A stretch of 64,000 bases of DNA from Sphingobium sp. (GCA_009360885.1 SPEL01000003.1:422924-486923); one strand, 5' to 3'. Shown: positions 48,833 to 58,295, counted from the first letter of the stretch. Program-made: numbers and translations. The notes: generated from the letters alone by a model not told the origin.

Positions 48833-48950
48833 GTGTAGCGGCAGAGCAACAGAATGTCGAAGGGTGGTTGCACCAGAAAATCCGTGCTGACAAAAGCAGG
48901 CGGCCATGCGCCCCATAGCGAGACTGCATTTGACCATGAGCATGTAGGAG

Positions 48951-49042
48951 GGTGGGAGCCGGAACGACCCGCAGCAAATTCACATTGGCTGCTTCCGTCA
49001 GGATCTGACCAGGTAGGCGAAGACTACGTCCGCCCGACTCCC
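48951..49042 (-). ncRNA. ffs: Signal recognition particle RNA (4.5S-type)
   Basis: The minus strand has the SRP domain IV core CTGGTCAGATCCTGACGGAA then GCAGCC, including the tetraloop stem and the asymmetric loop that bind Ffh. The ends pair: 5' GGGAGTCGG with 3' CCGGCTCCC. The size, about 92 nt, is that of the short alphaproteobacterial form. Location next to dnaX is shared by many alphaproteobacteria. Confidence 0.93.
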
Positions 49043-49105
49043 GCGCCGCATATGGCGGCTTCATCGGGTGAATGCAAGCCCCCTCCATAATTCATGAGAT
49101 ATGCC

Positions 49106-49441
49106 TTACAATCCTTGCAGATTGTGGATTTCGCCGGGAATGCGCACCGTGAGGCTTTCCATATCACCGGGGATATTAATCTGGCAGGCAAGGCGGCTAG
49201 TGCGCGTGGCGGCAGCGGCGAGGTCCAGCATATCTTCCTCCGGCTCGCTCGCGGGGCGCAATTTGGGGAAATCATCGGCGGAAACAATGACATGGCAGGT
49301 GGAACAGGCCATTTGCCCTTCGCAGGTCCCCTCCAGCGGTTGCCCGGATGCCTGCGCAATATCGAGCAGATTATCGCCCGATTGCGCGGTCACTTCCTGC
49401 ACATTCTGCCCATCGGCACTGATAAAACGAATGAGGGTCAT
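49106..49441 (-). CDS. 2Fe-2S ferredoxin (adrenodoxin type)
   Basis: This 111-residue electron carrier has four cluster cysteines in the adrenodoxin spacing: Cys40, Cys46, Cys49 (GTCEGQMACSTCHV) and Cys86 (RLACQI). Such ferredoxins serve iron-sulfur assembly or cytochrome P450s. It lies 66 bases after a cysteine desulfurase gene in the same direction, which favours the assembly role. No IscU, HscA or HscB gene is nearby. Confidence 0.92.
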   Translation of the reverse strand: MTLIRFISADGQNVQEVTAQSGDNLLDIAQASGQPLEGTCEGQMACSTCHVIVSADDFPKLRPASEPEEDMLDLAAAATRTSRLACQINIPGDMESLTVRIPGEIHNLQGL

Positions 49442-49507
49442 GTTACAGTCCGTTCCCCTGTTGCTACCCCGTTCATGCGGCCTTTTTCAACCTGCATTAA
49501 CCTTATT

Positions 49508-50644
49508 CTATGTGACAGCCTTGCCAGCCCCCTGCAAGTCCGCCGCTGCATTTATAGCATAGGCAGCCTGTTCCAGTTCTTCCACGCTGGTCATGCAGCC
49601 AAAGCCGAGACGGATGGAGGAACGTGCATCTTTGTCCGACAGGCCCAGTGCCCTCAGCACATGGCTGGGCCGACCGGAACCACTGGCACAGGCTGACCCC
49701 AGAGAAATGGCGATGTTCCGGCATTCTGACATCAACCGCGCCGCATCCAGCCCCGGCCTGCGCACATTCAAATTCCCATGATAACGCATGTCCGCACTGC
49801 CATTCAGCGTCCAGCCCGCGAACAATTCCCTCGCCCGCGCCCACAGCGCATCGATATGCGCGGTGTCCTCCTCTTTACGCACCGCCATCAGACGCGCAGC
49901 CTCACCCAGACCAACACAAAGTGCGGGAGAGAGCGTGCCGGGCCGCAGCCCCTTTTCCTGTCCACCCCCATAGTGCAGCGGCGGCAAGACCAGCCCGTTC
50001 CGCACCCACAGCGCCCCAATGCCCTTCGGCCCATAGACTTTATGGCCAGAGAGCGCGATCATATCGGCAGATTGAGGGAGAGTAACCCGGCCAAAACCCT
50101 GCACAGCATCACACAGGAATAGCGCGCCAACATCATGGGCGAGGCCCGCTAACATCTCCGCCGGCTGAATGACGCCGATTTCATTGTTAACCAGCATGAC
50201 GGCGAGCAAAGCAGTGCGATCATCCAGCGCGGCCTCCACGGCATCCCTATCCAGCAGACCATCAACGCCAACCGGCAACAGGACCGGCTCAAACCCTTCC
50301 GCCGCCAGCGACAGAACGGTATCCCGCACGGCGCTATGTTCGGTATCGGCGGCCAGCACGCGGATGCGCTTCGGGTCCAACGCCTGCCCCCGCCGCGCCG
50401 CGCCCTGAATGGCGATATTAAGCGCCTCGGTCGCGCCAGAAGTAAATGTCACCGCGCCATCATCGGGCAGCAAGGCCGCCACCCGCTCCCGCGCCACCTC
50501 AACCGCCGCCGCCGCCGCCCTGCCCAATCGGTGCGCACTGTGAGGATTGGCGAAATCATCGCGCAGCCATGGCAGCATCGCATCAAACACGGCGCGGTCC
50601 GTTGGCGTGGTCGCCTGATAATCGAGGTAGATCACGCCCTTCAC
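49508..50644 (-). CDS. Cysteine desulfurase (NifS/IscS family), first of two
   Basis: This 378-residue PLP enzyme removes sulfur from cysteine. It has IYLDYQATTPTD, His103 in DTEHSAV, the PLP lysine Lys202 in ALSGHKVYGPKGIG and the persulfide Cys319 in SLGSACASGSGRPSHVL. The start is a GTG at 50644, since the nearby ATG runs out of frame. It lies 10 bases after a second desulfurase and upstream of the ferredoxin. Confidence 0.92.
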   Translation of the reverse strand: MKGVIYLDYQATTPTDRAVFDAMLPWLRDDFANPHSAHRLGRAAAAAVEVARERVAALLPDDGAVTFTSGATEALNIAIQGAARRGQALDPKRIRVLAADTEHSAVRDTVLSLAAEGFEPVLLPVGVDGLLDRDAVEAALDDRTALLAVMLVNNEIGVIQPAEMLAGLAHDVGALFLCDAVQGFGRVTLPQSADMIALSGHKVYGPKGIGALWVRNGLVLPPLHYGGGQEKGLRPGTLSPALCVGLGEAARLMAVRKEEDTAHIDALWARARELFAGWTLNGSADMRYHGNLNVRRPGLDAARLMSECRNIAISLGSACASGSGRPSHVLRALGLSDKDARSSIRLGFGCMTSVEELEQAAYAINAAADLQGAGKAVT

Positions 50645-50654
50645 ACCGCCCCCT

Positions 50655-51734
50655 TCATGCAGTCAACCCCGCAATTTTCCGCCACTGCGCAATGAAGCGC
50701 CGCACATCATCCTCGCTCGTCCCCCTACCGAAGCTGACGCGCACCACTTCATCAGCGGCCTTGTCATCCCACCCCATGGCCTTCAGCACCGGGCTGGTCT
50801 TGAGCGTACCGGAGGAGCAGGCAGAGCCAGCCGAAACCGCAATGCCCGCCATATCAAACTGAATAAGCTGCGCCCGCGCTGCCTTGCCCGGCATCCGGTA
50901 GCTAGCGATAGTGGGGATACGCGGCGCATCCCCGGCGACAATTTCACCGCCGCCTGCGATAATCGCGCTATCGAGCAGGATACGTAGCCGGAGCGCTTCA
51001 CCCATCCAGTCGCGGCTTTCTTCCAATGCGGCCGCCATAGCCAAGACGCCCGGCAGGTTTTCCGTGCCGCCGCGATAGCCCTGTTCCTGACCGCCACTGG
51101 GGTGGAGAAGCGTCAGATCACGCACCAACAGCGCCCCGACACCGGGCGCGCCGCCAAATTTACAGGCGCTGATGGCCACCATATCCGGCCTGTCATCACC
51201 CGACACAGGCAGATCAATCTTGCCCGCGCTTTGGGCGCAATCGCAAAACAGCAGGCCGCCCGCCTCCCTGATCCGCTTCATTAACTGAGGAATAGGCTGA
51301 ATGACACCAGTTTCATTATTCACATGCTGAATGGCATGAAGCGCCCCCGCAACGACGTCATGCACCAGCCCGTTTTCATCTGTGCCAAGGCGCTGCGCTC
51401 CCTTGGTGACGCGCAGTACCGCATCATGTTCCACCGGCGACGTTACAATATTTTCGGCCTTAACGCGGGTAAGGGCGATGCTGATTGCCTCGCTCGCGCC
51501 CGATGTAAAAATCACCGTGCCAGACCAGCCCAAAGCCGCCTTTATGCGCGCCCGCGCATCCTCCAGCGCAGCCCGTGCCGCACGGCCCGCCGCATGGGGC
51601 GAAGAAGGGTTGGCCCAACGGTCCAGCCCTTCCATCATCGCCTGTTTCGCGGCCTCACTGACCGGCGTTGTGGCGGCATGATCGAGGTAGAGAGAGGAAG
51701 CAGAAACCGGATTAACCACGATGTAGGGACTCAT
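50655..51734 (-). CDS. Cysteine desulfurase-like protein, second of two
   Basis: This 359-residue protein is a diverged paralogue of the preceding one. It keeps LYLDHAATTPVSEAA, His103 in VEHDAV and Cys306 in SAGSACSSGTLKTSPVL. The PLP lysine (Lys192) is in AISACKFGGAPGVGALLV, so the residue just before the lysine is Cys in place of the usual His. Two desulfurases in tandem suggest a split of work or a heteromer. Family membership is sure; the specific role is not. Confidence 0.88.
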   Translation of the reverse strand: MSPYIVVNPVSASSLYLDHAATTPVSEAAKQAMMEGLDRWANPSSPHAAGRAARAALEDARARIKAALGWSGTVIFTSGASEAISIALTRVKAENIVTSPVEHDAVLRVTKGAQRLGTDENGLVHDVVAGALHAIQHVNNETGVIQPIPQLMKRIREAGGLLFCDCAQSAGKIDLPVSGDDRPDMVAISACKFGGAPGVGALLVRDLTLLHPSGGQEQGYRGGTENLPGVLAMAAALEESRDWMGEALRLRILLDSAIIAGGGEIVAGDAPRIPTIASYRMPGKAARAQLIQFDMAGIAVSAGSACSSGTLKTSPVLKAMGWDDKAADEVVRVSFGRGTSEDDVRRFIAQWRKIAGLTA

Positions 51735-51840
51735 ATTGTTGCGAAATGGGCGCGTCTTCCTATATAGGGCAACATTCTCCTGTCACCAGCGCCCATGCGC
51801 CGATGACTGTTTCTGTGCTACTCCAGCGATATCAGGTGCC

Positions 51841-52497
51841 ATGCCAGACGTAATTTTTCCCGGCCCGGAAGGCCGCCTTGAAGGGCGCTTCAGCCCCCCG
51901 CCCCGCCCCCGCGCCCCTGTCGCGATGATCCTTCACCCGCACCCTCAGGGCGGCGGAACGATGAATGATCGCATCACACAGGCGCTCTATAAAACATTCC
52001 AGAAGCGCGGCTTTGCCACATTGCGCTTTAATTTCCGCGGTGTTGGCCGCAGTCAGGGCACGTTCGACAACGGGATTGGCGAACTCTCTGATGCTGCTGC
52101 CGCGCTCGATTGGGTGCAGAGCTTCCACCCGGAGGCGCAGACAACATGGATTGCCGGTTTCTCCTTCGGCGCATGGATTTCCATGCAATTGCTGATGCGC
52201 CGCCCGGAAATTCGTGGCTTTATCTCGGTCGCGCCACCCGCCAATATGTATGACTTCTCCTTCCTCGCGCCCTGCCCATCATCGGGCATCATCGTGCAGG
52301 GAACTAATGATGAGGTCGTGACCGCCAGTGCGGTGCAGAAACTGGTTGATAAGCTGCGCACCCAAAAAGGCATCACCATCCATCATGATGAGATCAAAGG
52401 CGCCAACCACTTCTTCAAGGATGAGCTGGATCAGCTCATGATGTCAGTCGATAATTATCTCGATATGCGCCTCGCGCCCGACAGCCCGATTAAGTGA
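51841..52497 (+). CDS. Alpha/beta hydrolase, YwfM/COG2945-like
   Basis: This 218-residue protein belongs to the small alpha/beta hydrolases of the COG2945 type: AMILHPHPQGGGTMNDRI, RFNFRGVGRSQGTFDNG, and the nucleophile elbow AGFSFGAWIS with Ser. The C-terminal KGANHFFKDELDQL carries the His. The ATG at 51841 has 106 bases to the divergent desulfurase gene. The substrate is unknown. It overlaps the next gene by GTGA. Confidence 0.85.
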   Translation: MPDVIFPGPEGRLEGRFSPPPRPRAPVAMILHPHPQGGGTMNDRITQALYKTFQKRGFATLRFNFRGVGRSQGTFDNGIGELSDAAAALDWVQSFHPEAQTTWIAGFSFGAWISMQLLMRRPEIRGFISVAPPANMYDFSFLAPCPSSGIIVQGTNDEVVTASAVQKLVDKLRTQKGITIHHDEIKGANHFFKDELDQLMMSVDNYLDMRLAPDSPIK

Positions 52498-52802
52498 GCG
52501 CACTACTGCTCATTACTGGCACGATACAGCTTCCGGCGGAAAAACTGCCGGAAGCACGCGCCGCAATGGCAGAAATGATCCGCGCCAGCAGGGCGGAACC
52601 GGGATGCCTCCATTATTCCTATGCGCAGGACATATTGGTTCCTGACATCATCCATGTCACCGAAAAATGGGCCAGTGCAGATGCGCTTGCAGTGCATTTT
52701 GCGTCAGATCATATCGTACAATGGCGACGAACATGGGCTGATCTGGGGATTAGCGACCGCGACCTGACATTATATGAAATATCATCGCATCGTCCGACTT
52801 AA
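52494..52802 (+). CDS. Antibiotic biosynthesis monooxygenase / YgiN-like protein
   Basis: This 102-residue dimeric alpha-beta barrel has the ABM pattern (LLITGTIQLPAEKLPEARAAM, AEPGCLHYSYAQDI, VTEKWASADALAVHF). YgiN-type members oxidise quinols. The GTG at 52494 overlaps the hydrolase stop. The biological substrate is unknown. Confidence 0.85.
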   Translation: MSALLLITGTIQLPAEKLPEARAAMAEMIRASRAEPGCLHYSYAQDILVPDIIHVTEKWASADALAVHFASDHIVQWRRTWADLGISDRDLTLYEISSHRPT

Positions 52803-52820
52803 TCAGGCTGATTTTTTACC

Positions 52821-53021
52821 TTATCCCCTCACCGGCACCGCCCATATCGCCACATTGGCGAACATCACGATCGCCGCCACCAGCATCAACCAGCCCTGTT
52901 TGCGGCTATCCGGTTGTTTCACCAGCAGCCATATCCCGCCCGCCAGCAATAAAAAACCAGCCAGCATCAAAACCGACAATATAGTACCGGAAAGCGCGGA
53001 TAATTCGGCAACTGTGGACAT
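52821..53021 (-). CDS. Small two-helix membrane protein
   Basis: This 66-residue protein has two hydrophobic helices (ILSVLMLAGFLLLAGGIWLL and GWLMLVAAIVMFANVAIW) with a short basic loop (KQPDSRKQG) between. No family is recognised. The start at 53021 begins MSTVAELSAL; longer frames extend into the rpiB leader and are not convincing. It ends near the YgiN gene, to which it is convergent. Confidence 0.6.
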   Translation of the reverse strand: MSTVAELSALSGTILSVLMLAGFLLLAGGIWLLVKQPDSRKQGWLMLVAAIVMFANVAIWAVPVRG

Positions 53022-53148
53022 AATGGCATTTCCTCTCCGGGGCTTTGATGCATCATCACGCATGATAAGCGCAACTGCCCGGTGGCATTTATATGACATC
53101 GCGCCTAGATAGGCCGCAAACGAATCATCCGGGGAAGGTTCGCACCTT

Positions 53149-53601
53149 ATGCGCATTGCCATTGCATCAGACCATGCCGCTATTGATCTCAAGGCTCAGC
53201 TTGCCGCTTTTCTGCGGGAACAGGGCCATGACGTCACCGATTTAGGCCCGCAAGAGGGCGAGAGCGTCGATTATCCTGATTATGGGTATAAGCTCGCCGC
53301 TGCTATCGCTAGCGGAGAAGCGGAACGCGGCGTGGCCCTGTGTGGTTCCGGCATTGGCATTTCCATCGCGGTCAACCGCAACCCCGCCTGCCGCTGCGCC
53401 TTGGTGGGAGAGCCACTTTCCGCCGCACTATCCCGCGAACATAATAACGCCAACGTCATCGCCATGGGTGCGCGCCTCACTGGCCCCGACATGGCAAAAG
53501 CCTGCCTCTCGGCCTTTCTTTCCACGGAATTTGCCGACGCCCATGACAGCAACGGGCGGCATCAACGCCGCGTTGCCAAGCTATCAAACCCCGCGCTCTG
53601 A
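53149..53601 (+). CDS. rpiB: Ribose-5-phosphate isomerase B
   Basis: This 150-residue isomerase interconverts ribose 5-phosphate and ribulose 5-phosphate in the pentose phosphate pathway. It shows AIASDHAAIDLKAQL, the catalytic-cysteine segment ALCGSGIGISIAVNRNP, and the REHNNANVIAMGARL block. Length is typical. It precedes glyA by 12 bases, a common arrangement. Confidence 0.94.
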   Translation: MRIAIASDHAAIDLKAQLAAFLREQGHDVTDLGPQEGESVDYPDYGYKLAAAIASGEAERGVALCGSGIGISIAVNRNPACRCALVGEPLSAALSREHNNANVIAMGARLTGPDMAKACLSAFLSTEFADAHDSNGRHQRRVAKLSNPAL

Positions 53602-53613
53602 AAAGGAACCAAG

Positions 53614-54918
53614 ATGAGCAGCACCGCCCTTTCCGCTGAAAGCACCTCCACCAGCGCTTTTTTCACCCGTAGCCTTGCCGATAGCGATGCCGATGTTTTC
53701 GGCGCGATCGGAAAAGAACTGAAACGTCAGCAAGATAAGATTGAGCTGATCGCATCGGAAAATATCGTATCACGTGCGGTACTGGAGGCAACCGGCTCCA
53801 TCTTCACCAATAAATATGCCGAAGGCTATCCGGGTAAGCGCTATTATGGCGGCTGTGAATATGCTGATATTGTCGAAAATCTGGCAATAGAGCGCGCTAA
53901 GCAGCTTTTCGGTGCGCAGTTTGCCAATGTACAGCCCAATTCGGGCAGCCAGATGAATCAGGCAGTGTTCCTCGCCCTGTTGCAGCCCGGCGATAAATTC
54001 ATGGGGCTGGACCTGAACGCAGGTGGTCACCTCACCCATGGTTCACCGGTCAACATGTCTGGCAAATGGTTTCAGCCCGTCCCTTATGGCGTACGCGAAG
54101 ATGACCATCGCATTGATATGGATGAAGTCGCCCGCATTGCCCGCGAAAATAAGCCGAAGCTGATTATCTGCGGTGGCACGGCCTATTCCCGCCATTGGGA
54201 TTTCAAGCGGTTCCGTGAAATTGCTGACGAAGTAGGTGCCTATCTGCTGGCGGACATGTCGCATTTTGCCGGTCTGGTTGCTGGCGGCGCGCACCCCAGC
54301 CCGGTCCCCCATGCGCATGTGACCACCACCACCACGCATAAATCGCTGCGTGGGCCGCGTTCTGGCATCATCCTCACCAATGAGGAAACCATTGCGAAGA
54401 AGATCAACACCGCAGTGTTCCCTGGCCTACAGGGCGGACCACTGATGCACGTGATCGCCGCCAAAGCCGTTGCATTCAAAGAGGCCTTGCAGCCTGAGTT
54501 CAAGGCCTATGCCCATCAGATCGTCGCAAATGCCAAGGCCCTTGCGGAAACACTGGCCGCACAAGGCATCAGCGTTGTTTCAGGTGGTACCGACAATCAT
54601 CTGATGCTGGTTGATCTGCGCGCCAAGAATACCACCGGCAAAGCCGCAGAAAAGGCACTGGATCGTGCCTATATCACCTGCAACAAGAACAGCGTGCCTT
54701 TTGACACGGCCAGCCCGTTCGTAACATCAGGCATCCGTTTCGGCACACCTGCGGGCACCACCCGCGGCTTTGGTGAGGCAGAATTCCGCGAAATCGGCCA
54801 CCTCATTGCCGAAGTGGTTGAAGGTCTGAAGCGCAATGGCGACGAAGGCGACGGTCAGGTTGAAGCCCATGTGCGGGAAAAGGTGTTGGCGCTGACGACC
54901 CGTTTTCCCATTTATTAA
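53614..54918 (+). CDS. glyA: Serine hydroxymethyltransferase
   Basis: This 434-residue PLP enzyme converts serine and tetrahydrofolate to glycine and 5,10-methylene-tetrahydrofolate. Typical parts are [45 protein letters not shown] and the PLP lysine in [14 protein letters not shown]. An AAAGGAACC ribosome site precedes the ATG. It heads a stretch with the zinc-ribbon protein and nrdR. Confidence 0.97.
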   Translation: MSSTALSAESTSTSAFFTRSLADSDADVFGAIGKELKRQQDKIELIASENIVSRAVLEATGSIFTNKYAEGYPGKRYYGGCEYADIVENLAIERAKQLFGAQFANVQPNSGSQMNQAVFLALLQPGDKFMGLDLNAGGHLTHGSPVNMSGKWFQPVPYGVREDDHRIDMDEVARIARENKPKLIICGGTAYSRHWDFKRFREIADEVGAYLLADMSHFAGLVAGGAHPSPVPHAHVTTTTTHKSLRGPRSGIILTNEETIAKKINTAVFPGLQGGPLMHVIAAKAVAFKEALQPEFKAYAHQIVANAKALAETLAAQGISVVSGGTDNHLMLVDLRAKNTTGKAAEKALDRAYITCNKNSVPFDTASPFVTSGIRFGTPAGTTRGFGEAEFREIGHLIAEVVEGLKRNGDEGDGQVEAHVREKVLALTTRFPIY

Positions 54919-54933
54919 GAGGGTTGCGATCAG

Positions 54934-55290
54934 GTGAAATGTCCCGACTGCAATGGGGTGATTGAAGGGCAGCGGCCCTTTTGCCCCCATTGCGGCCGGA
55001 AAATGGGCGGTATTATATCCGGACTTAACGGTCTTTTTTCTGGGCTTGCAGAATTGGCTCATAGCAGTAAGGGCAGCCCGGTATCGCCTGCCCCGCGAAC
55101 CATGGATGATGTAGGAAAGGATGGCGAAAATCCTCCCTTCCCTATTCCACCAGCCTATGTCCGCGCGGGTATTTTCGCAGTAATCGCAGCGATATTGACC
55201 GTCATTTTCACCGACCAGTCATGGATTGTGAGCGCTATCATCGGTTTTTATCTGGGTATGCCCAAAAGCAAAAAGAGTAAGAAGCCATGA
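54934..55290 (+). CDS. Zinc-ribbon membrane protein of unknown function
   Basis: This 118-residue protein starts at a GTG with a zinc ribbon ([21 protein letters not shown], two CxxC pairs), followed by a flexible part and two membrane segments near the C-terminus ([15 protein letters not shown] and [13 protein letters not shown]). It ends in a lysine tail. It lies between glyA and nrdR and overlaps nrdR by ATGA. No function is known. Confidence 0.7.
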   Translation: MKCPDCNGVIEGQRPFCPHCGRKMGGIISGLNGLFSGLAELAHSSKGSPVSPAPRTMDDVGKDGENPPFPIPPAYVRAGIFAVIAAILTVIFTDQSWIVSAIIGFYLGMPKSKKSKKP

Positions 55291-55760
55291 GATGCCCCTT
55301 TTGCGGCCATGAAGACAGTCAGGTAAAAGACAGCCGGTCCACCGAAGATGGCACAGCCATTCGCCGCCGCCGCCAGTGCGAGGCCTGCGCGGCGCGCTTT
55401 ACCACCTTTGAACGTATTCAACTGCGCGATATCTGGGTGCTTAAAAGCGAAGGACGGCGTGAGCCTTTTGACCGGGACAAGCTCGCCCGTTCGCTCGACA
55501 TTGCCTGCCGCAAGCGCCCGATACATTCCACCCAGATTGAAAAGCTGGTATCAGGCATTCAGCGCCAGATCGAAACCGGCGGGGACAGCGAAATCACCAG
55601 CGGCACTATTGGCGGGCTGGTGATGGATGCGCTGAAGGAACTGGATAGCGTCGCCTACATCCGCTTTGCCAGCGTCTATAAAGATTTCCGCGAGGCGCGT
55701 GATTTTGAGGATTTCGCCAGCACCGTGAAAGAAGTCGGCAGCGACGGGGTCGAAGGATGA
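55287..55760 (+). CDS. nrdR: Transcriptional repressor NrdR
   Basis: This 157-residue regulator of ribonucleotide reductase genes has an N-terminal zinc ribbon (Cys3, Cys6, Cys31, Cys34) and an ATP-cone (residues about 50-140, with [19 protein letters not shown]). It senses ATP/dATP and represses nrd operons. It is coupled to the preceding membrane protein and to the following methyltransferase by ATGA overlaps. Position after glyA is conserved. Confidence 0.96.
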   Translation: MRCPFCGHEDSQVKDSRSTEDGTAIRRRRQCEACAARFTTFERIQLRDIWVLKSEGRREPFDRDKLARSLDIACRKRPIHSTQIEKLVSGIQRQIETGGDSEITSGTIGGLVMDALKELDSVAYIRFASVYKDFREARDFEDFASTVKEVGSDGVEG

Positions 55761-56527
55761 CCAACACCCCCTCTATTTCCCCGAACGCTCAAGCATCGGC
55801 CTCTACATCTGCGCCGCAACCGCCGGTAATTGTGCTAGTGCGCCCGCAACTGGGCGAAAACATCGGCAAGGCTGCCCGCGCGATGCTGAATTTCGGCCTC
55901 ACCGAAATGCGCCTCGTCACCCCGCGTGATGGCTGGCCCAACCCCAGCGCAGGTCCGGCCGCTGCAGGGGCAGACATAGTGCTGGAGCAGGCGAAAGTGT
56001 ATGACAGCCTTGCCGAGGCTGTTGCTGACTGCGCCCATGTTTATGCCACCACCGTGCGTAAACGCGGCGTCACTAAGCCGGTGGTTACACCGGAAGAGGC
56101 GGCACGGGAAATACATAATCAGCAAGGCCGCAGCGCCTATGTATTTGGCCCGGAACGTTCCGGCCTTGAAACCGATGATGTGGCTCTGGCGCGAAAAATA
56201 GTGACGGTGCCGATCAATCCGGAATTTGGTTCTCTCAATCTGGCGCAGGCCGTGATTTTATGCGCCTATGAATGGTCAAAAGGCGTCGCGCTTACCTCGC
56301 CCACAGAGGAAGAATTGCTGCCCCCCGCTCCTCAGGATGAACTGGAAGGAATGATCCTCCAGCTTGATGCGATGCTGGAAGAGGCTGGCTATTTCTTTCT
56401 GCCAGACCGCGCCCCTGCCACAAAACGGACCTTACGCAACCTGTTGACCAAACCGGCGTGGAACCATCTGGAAGTACGCACCTTTCGCGGCATCCTCTCG
56501 CACCTCGCCAAACCGCGTAGGCGCTGA
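55757..56527 (+). CDS. trmJ: TrmJ-like tRNA 2'-O-methyltransferase (SPOUT)
   Basis: This 256-residue protein has the SpoU/TrmH trefoil-knot signature: [37 protein letters not shown] and [17 protein letters not shown]. TrmJ methylates position 32 of some tRNAs; the gene is of the right length and subfamily (COG0565), though specificity is inferred. A disordered N-terminal stretch of 25 residues precedes the domain. It overlaps nrdR. Confidence 0.87.
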   Translation: MTNTPSISPNAQASASTSAPQPPVIVLVRPQLGENIGKAARAMLNFGLTEMRLVTPRDGWPNPSAGPAAAGADIVLEQAKVYDSLAEAVADCAHVYATTVRKRGVTKPVVTPEEAAREIHNQQGRSAYVFGPERSGLETDDVALARKIVTVPINPEFGSLNLAQAVILCAYEWSKGVALTSPTEEELLPPAPQDELEGMILQLDAMLEEAGYFFLPDRAPATKRTLRNLLTKPAWNHLEVRTFRGILSHLAKPRRR

Positions 56528-56539
56528 CACCCACTCCTT

Positions 56540-57004
56540 TCACCCGATCAAAGGCCGCCTTATTCCCTCATCTTCCTTGATTGTGCGAATGTTGATGAGG
56601 GTTTTGAACGATACTATTCCAGCTTCTGCGGCCAGCACTCGACGGGTAAACTCATCATATTCCTTCATGGAATTGACCTGCACCTTTAGCAGGAAATCAT
56701 CGTCTCCGGTTACGTCCCAGCCAGCGACAACTTCCGAATGAGCAGCGATTTTCCGGGCGAAATCATCCACCACCTGCGGGTTTGCTTGCTTCACCTTCAG
56801 CAAAACATGCAATGTAATGGCAGAGCCCGTTAGCGCCGGATCCACAATTGCGACATCGGCAATGATGATCTTCTCCTCGCGCATTCTACGCAGGCGACGC
56901 AAAACTGCCGAAACCGACAGGCCAACCTTCTCCGCCAATATCCGCGCAGGCTCCTGATTATTGCGGCGCACACGGTCCAGTATCTTTCGATCAAAACTAT
57001 CCAT
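56540..57004 (-). CDS. Lrp/AsnC-family transcriptional regulator
   Basis: This 154-residue protein has an N-terminal winged helix (LDRKI-type FDRKILDRVRRNNQEPARIL, then LSVSAVLRRLRRM) and a C-terminal RAM domain (ALTGSAITLHVLLKV; VTGDDDFLLKVQVNSMKEYDEF) that binds amino acids. The ATG at 57004 begins the usual domain; the ATG at 57034 is possible. It is divergent from a small ORF across a 140-base region that holds a perfect palindrome, likely its operator. Confidence 0.88.
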   Translation of the reverse strand: MDSFDRKILDRVRRNNQEPARILAEKVGLSVSAVLRRLRRMREEKIIIADVAIVDPALTGSAITLHVLLKVKQANPQVVDDFARKIAAHSEVVAGWDVTGDDDFLLKVQVNSMKEYDEFTRRVLAAEAGIVSFKTLINIRTIKEDEGIRRPLIG

Positions 57005-57036
57005 AGCGCCTATTTTTTGCATATACGTCACCAAAT

Positions 57037-57053
57037 ATGATAAATTTTATCAT
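57037..57053. promoter_or_regulatory. Palindromic candidate operator of the Lrp/AsnC regulator
   Basis: ATGATAAA-T-TTTATCAT is a perfect 8+1+8 inverted repeat 33 bases before the regulator start, in an AT-rich stretch. Lrp-type proteins bind such AT-rich palindromes and often regulate themselves and a divergent gene. Confidence 0.65.
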
Positions 57054-57145
57054 CATAGTGCATGATTATAGCGCCAATCACAAGATGAACCATGATAATT
57101 CGCCCCCTGATTTCAGCAGATATTTCGTGTCAGGAGGAATGAAAA

Positions 57146-57295
57146 ATGTCCGGTTCCATCAGTAAAAACAGCCCATTCTCATATTTCATGACAAAAATTC
57201 GTCATGTATCAGAAGTCGCCGTTGCCCATCATTATGAAGAACCATGGAAGCGCGCCCCCGCCCTCCGGATGCGTAACAAACACCATCACGGCTGA
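57146..57295 (+). CDS. Small ORF (49 residues) with strong ribosome site, divergent from the Lrp regulator
   Basis: A perfect AGGAGG at 57132-57137 stands eight bases before the ATG. The frame encodes 49 residues (beginning MSGSISKNSPFSYFMT, ending RMRNKHHHG with a His cluster) and stops at 57295. No family is known. It could be a small regulated protein, a leader peptide, or the N-terminus of a lost target gene of the regulator. The ATG at 57139 only one base after the ribosome site would give eight codons. Confidence 0.4.
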   Translation: MSGSISKNSPFSYFMTKIRHVSEVAVAHHYEEPWKRAPALRMRNKHHHG

Positions 57296-57650
57296 TGACC
57301 TGTATTTTGCGCATGGCAGCGACGGTTTCTTTTAGTGATCTGTAATGAGACAGGCCCGTTGCTACGGCCAAATGTCGCATATTCTTTATAGAAAGCCGCA
57401 GTTGAGGCACGCTCTTCATAGTCTAATCCGCCCTGTGCAGGATGATTATCATGCGGGGTGAGGTATTTTCTCCTCTCATCCCTTGACTCTGCGGCCTGAA
57501 ACGGCGATAGGCGCGCCTTCGCAATTGGCCCCGCATTCCGGTGAAGTGGTGGCCCTGCCCCTTGATAGCAAGGAAAAGCAGGCGAGACCGGAGTTGTCGT
57601 TCGTCTTTCATGACGGGTGATCGTTAAACGCAATATGCAAAGGAAATATC
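57296..57650. other. Non-coding region upstream of rpsD
   Basis: About 355 bases with no supported gene; minus-strand frames are continuous with no ribosome site. A TTGACT at 57483 with a GATAGG 17 bases later is a possible rpsD promoter, leaving a leader of roughly 140 bases. The segment may carry the S4 autoregulatory site, but I do not see a recognisable known structure. Confidence 0.4.
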
Positions 57651-58265
57651 ATGACGAAGCGCACAAGCGCCAAGTATAAAATTGACCGCCGGATGGGCGA
57701 AAACATCTGGGGTCGTCCGAAGAGCCCAGTTAACAAGCGCTCTTATGGCCCCGGCCAGCACGGTCAGCGCCGCAAAGGCAAGATTTCCGATTACGGCATT
57801 CAGCTCCGCGCTAAGCAGAAGCTGAAGGGCTATTATGGCGATATCACTGAAAAGCAGTTCAAGAAGAGCTACGTCGAAGCGTCGCGCCTGAAGGGTGATA
57901 CCGGCGTTAACCTGATCGGCCTGCTGGAACGTCGCCTTGATGCGGTGGTTTATCGCGCCAAGTTTGCACCGACCATCTTCTCCGCGCGTCAGCTCGTTTC
58001 CCATGGTCACATCTATGTGAACGGCGTAAAGTGCAACGTCGCCAGCCGCCTTGTAAAGCCGGGTGATGAAATCACTCTGGGCAAGAAGGCCCGCGAAATG
58101 GCTCTCGTCCTCGAAGCACAGGGCCTCGCAGAGCGTGACATTCCTGATTATGTCGCACCCGATGGTCCGGCCAAGGTAACCTACACACGCATCCCCACGC
58201 TGGACGAAGTACCTTATCCGGTGAAGATGGAACCGAATTTGGTCGTCGAATTTTATTCGCGCTAA
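57651..58265 (+). CDS. rpsD: 30S ribosomal protein S4
   Basis: This 204-residue primary rRNA-binding protein has the S4 signature: [37 protein letters not shown] and the S4 RNA-binding domain ([25 protein letters not shown]). It stands alone, as in many alphaproteobacteria, and ends at a terminator. An AAAGGAAAT ribosome site precedes the ATG. Confidence 0.97.
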   Translation: MTKRTSAKYKIDRRMGENIWGRPKSPVNKRSYGPGQHGQRRKGKISDYGIQLRAKQKLKGYYGDITEKQFKKSYVEASRLKGDTGVNLIGLLERRLDAVVYRAKFAPTIFSARQLVSHGHIYVNGVKCNVASRLVKPGDEITLGKKAREMALVLEAQGLAERDIPDYVAPDGPAKVTYTRIPTLDEVPYPVKMEPNLVVEFYSR

Positions 58266-58295
58266 TTGGTTTCCTTCGGGAACGAATTCATGGAG

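Noticed and set aside
48833-48943. N-terminal extension of DnaX
   Set aside because: It starts within or next to the SRP RNA spacer and does not match the family N-terminus.
51736-51840. N-terminal extension of the alpha/beta hydrolase
   Set aside because: It begins next to the divergent desulfurase start, is Cys-rich and not hydrolase-like; the ATG at 51841 gives the family length.
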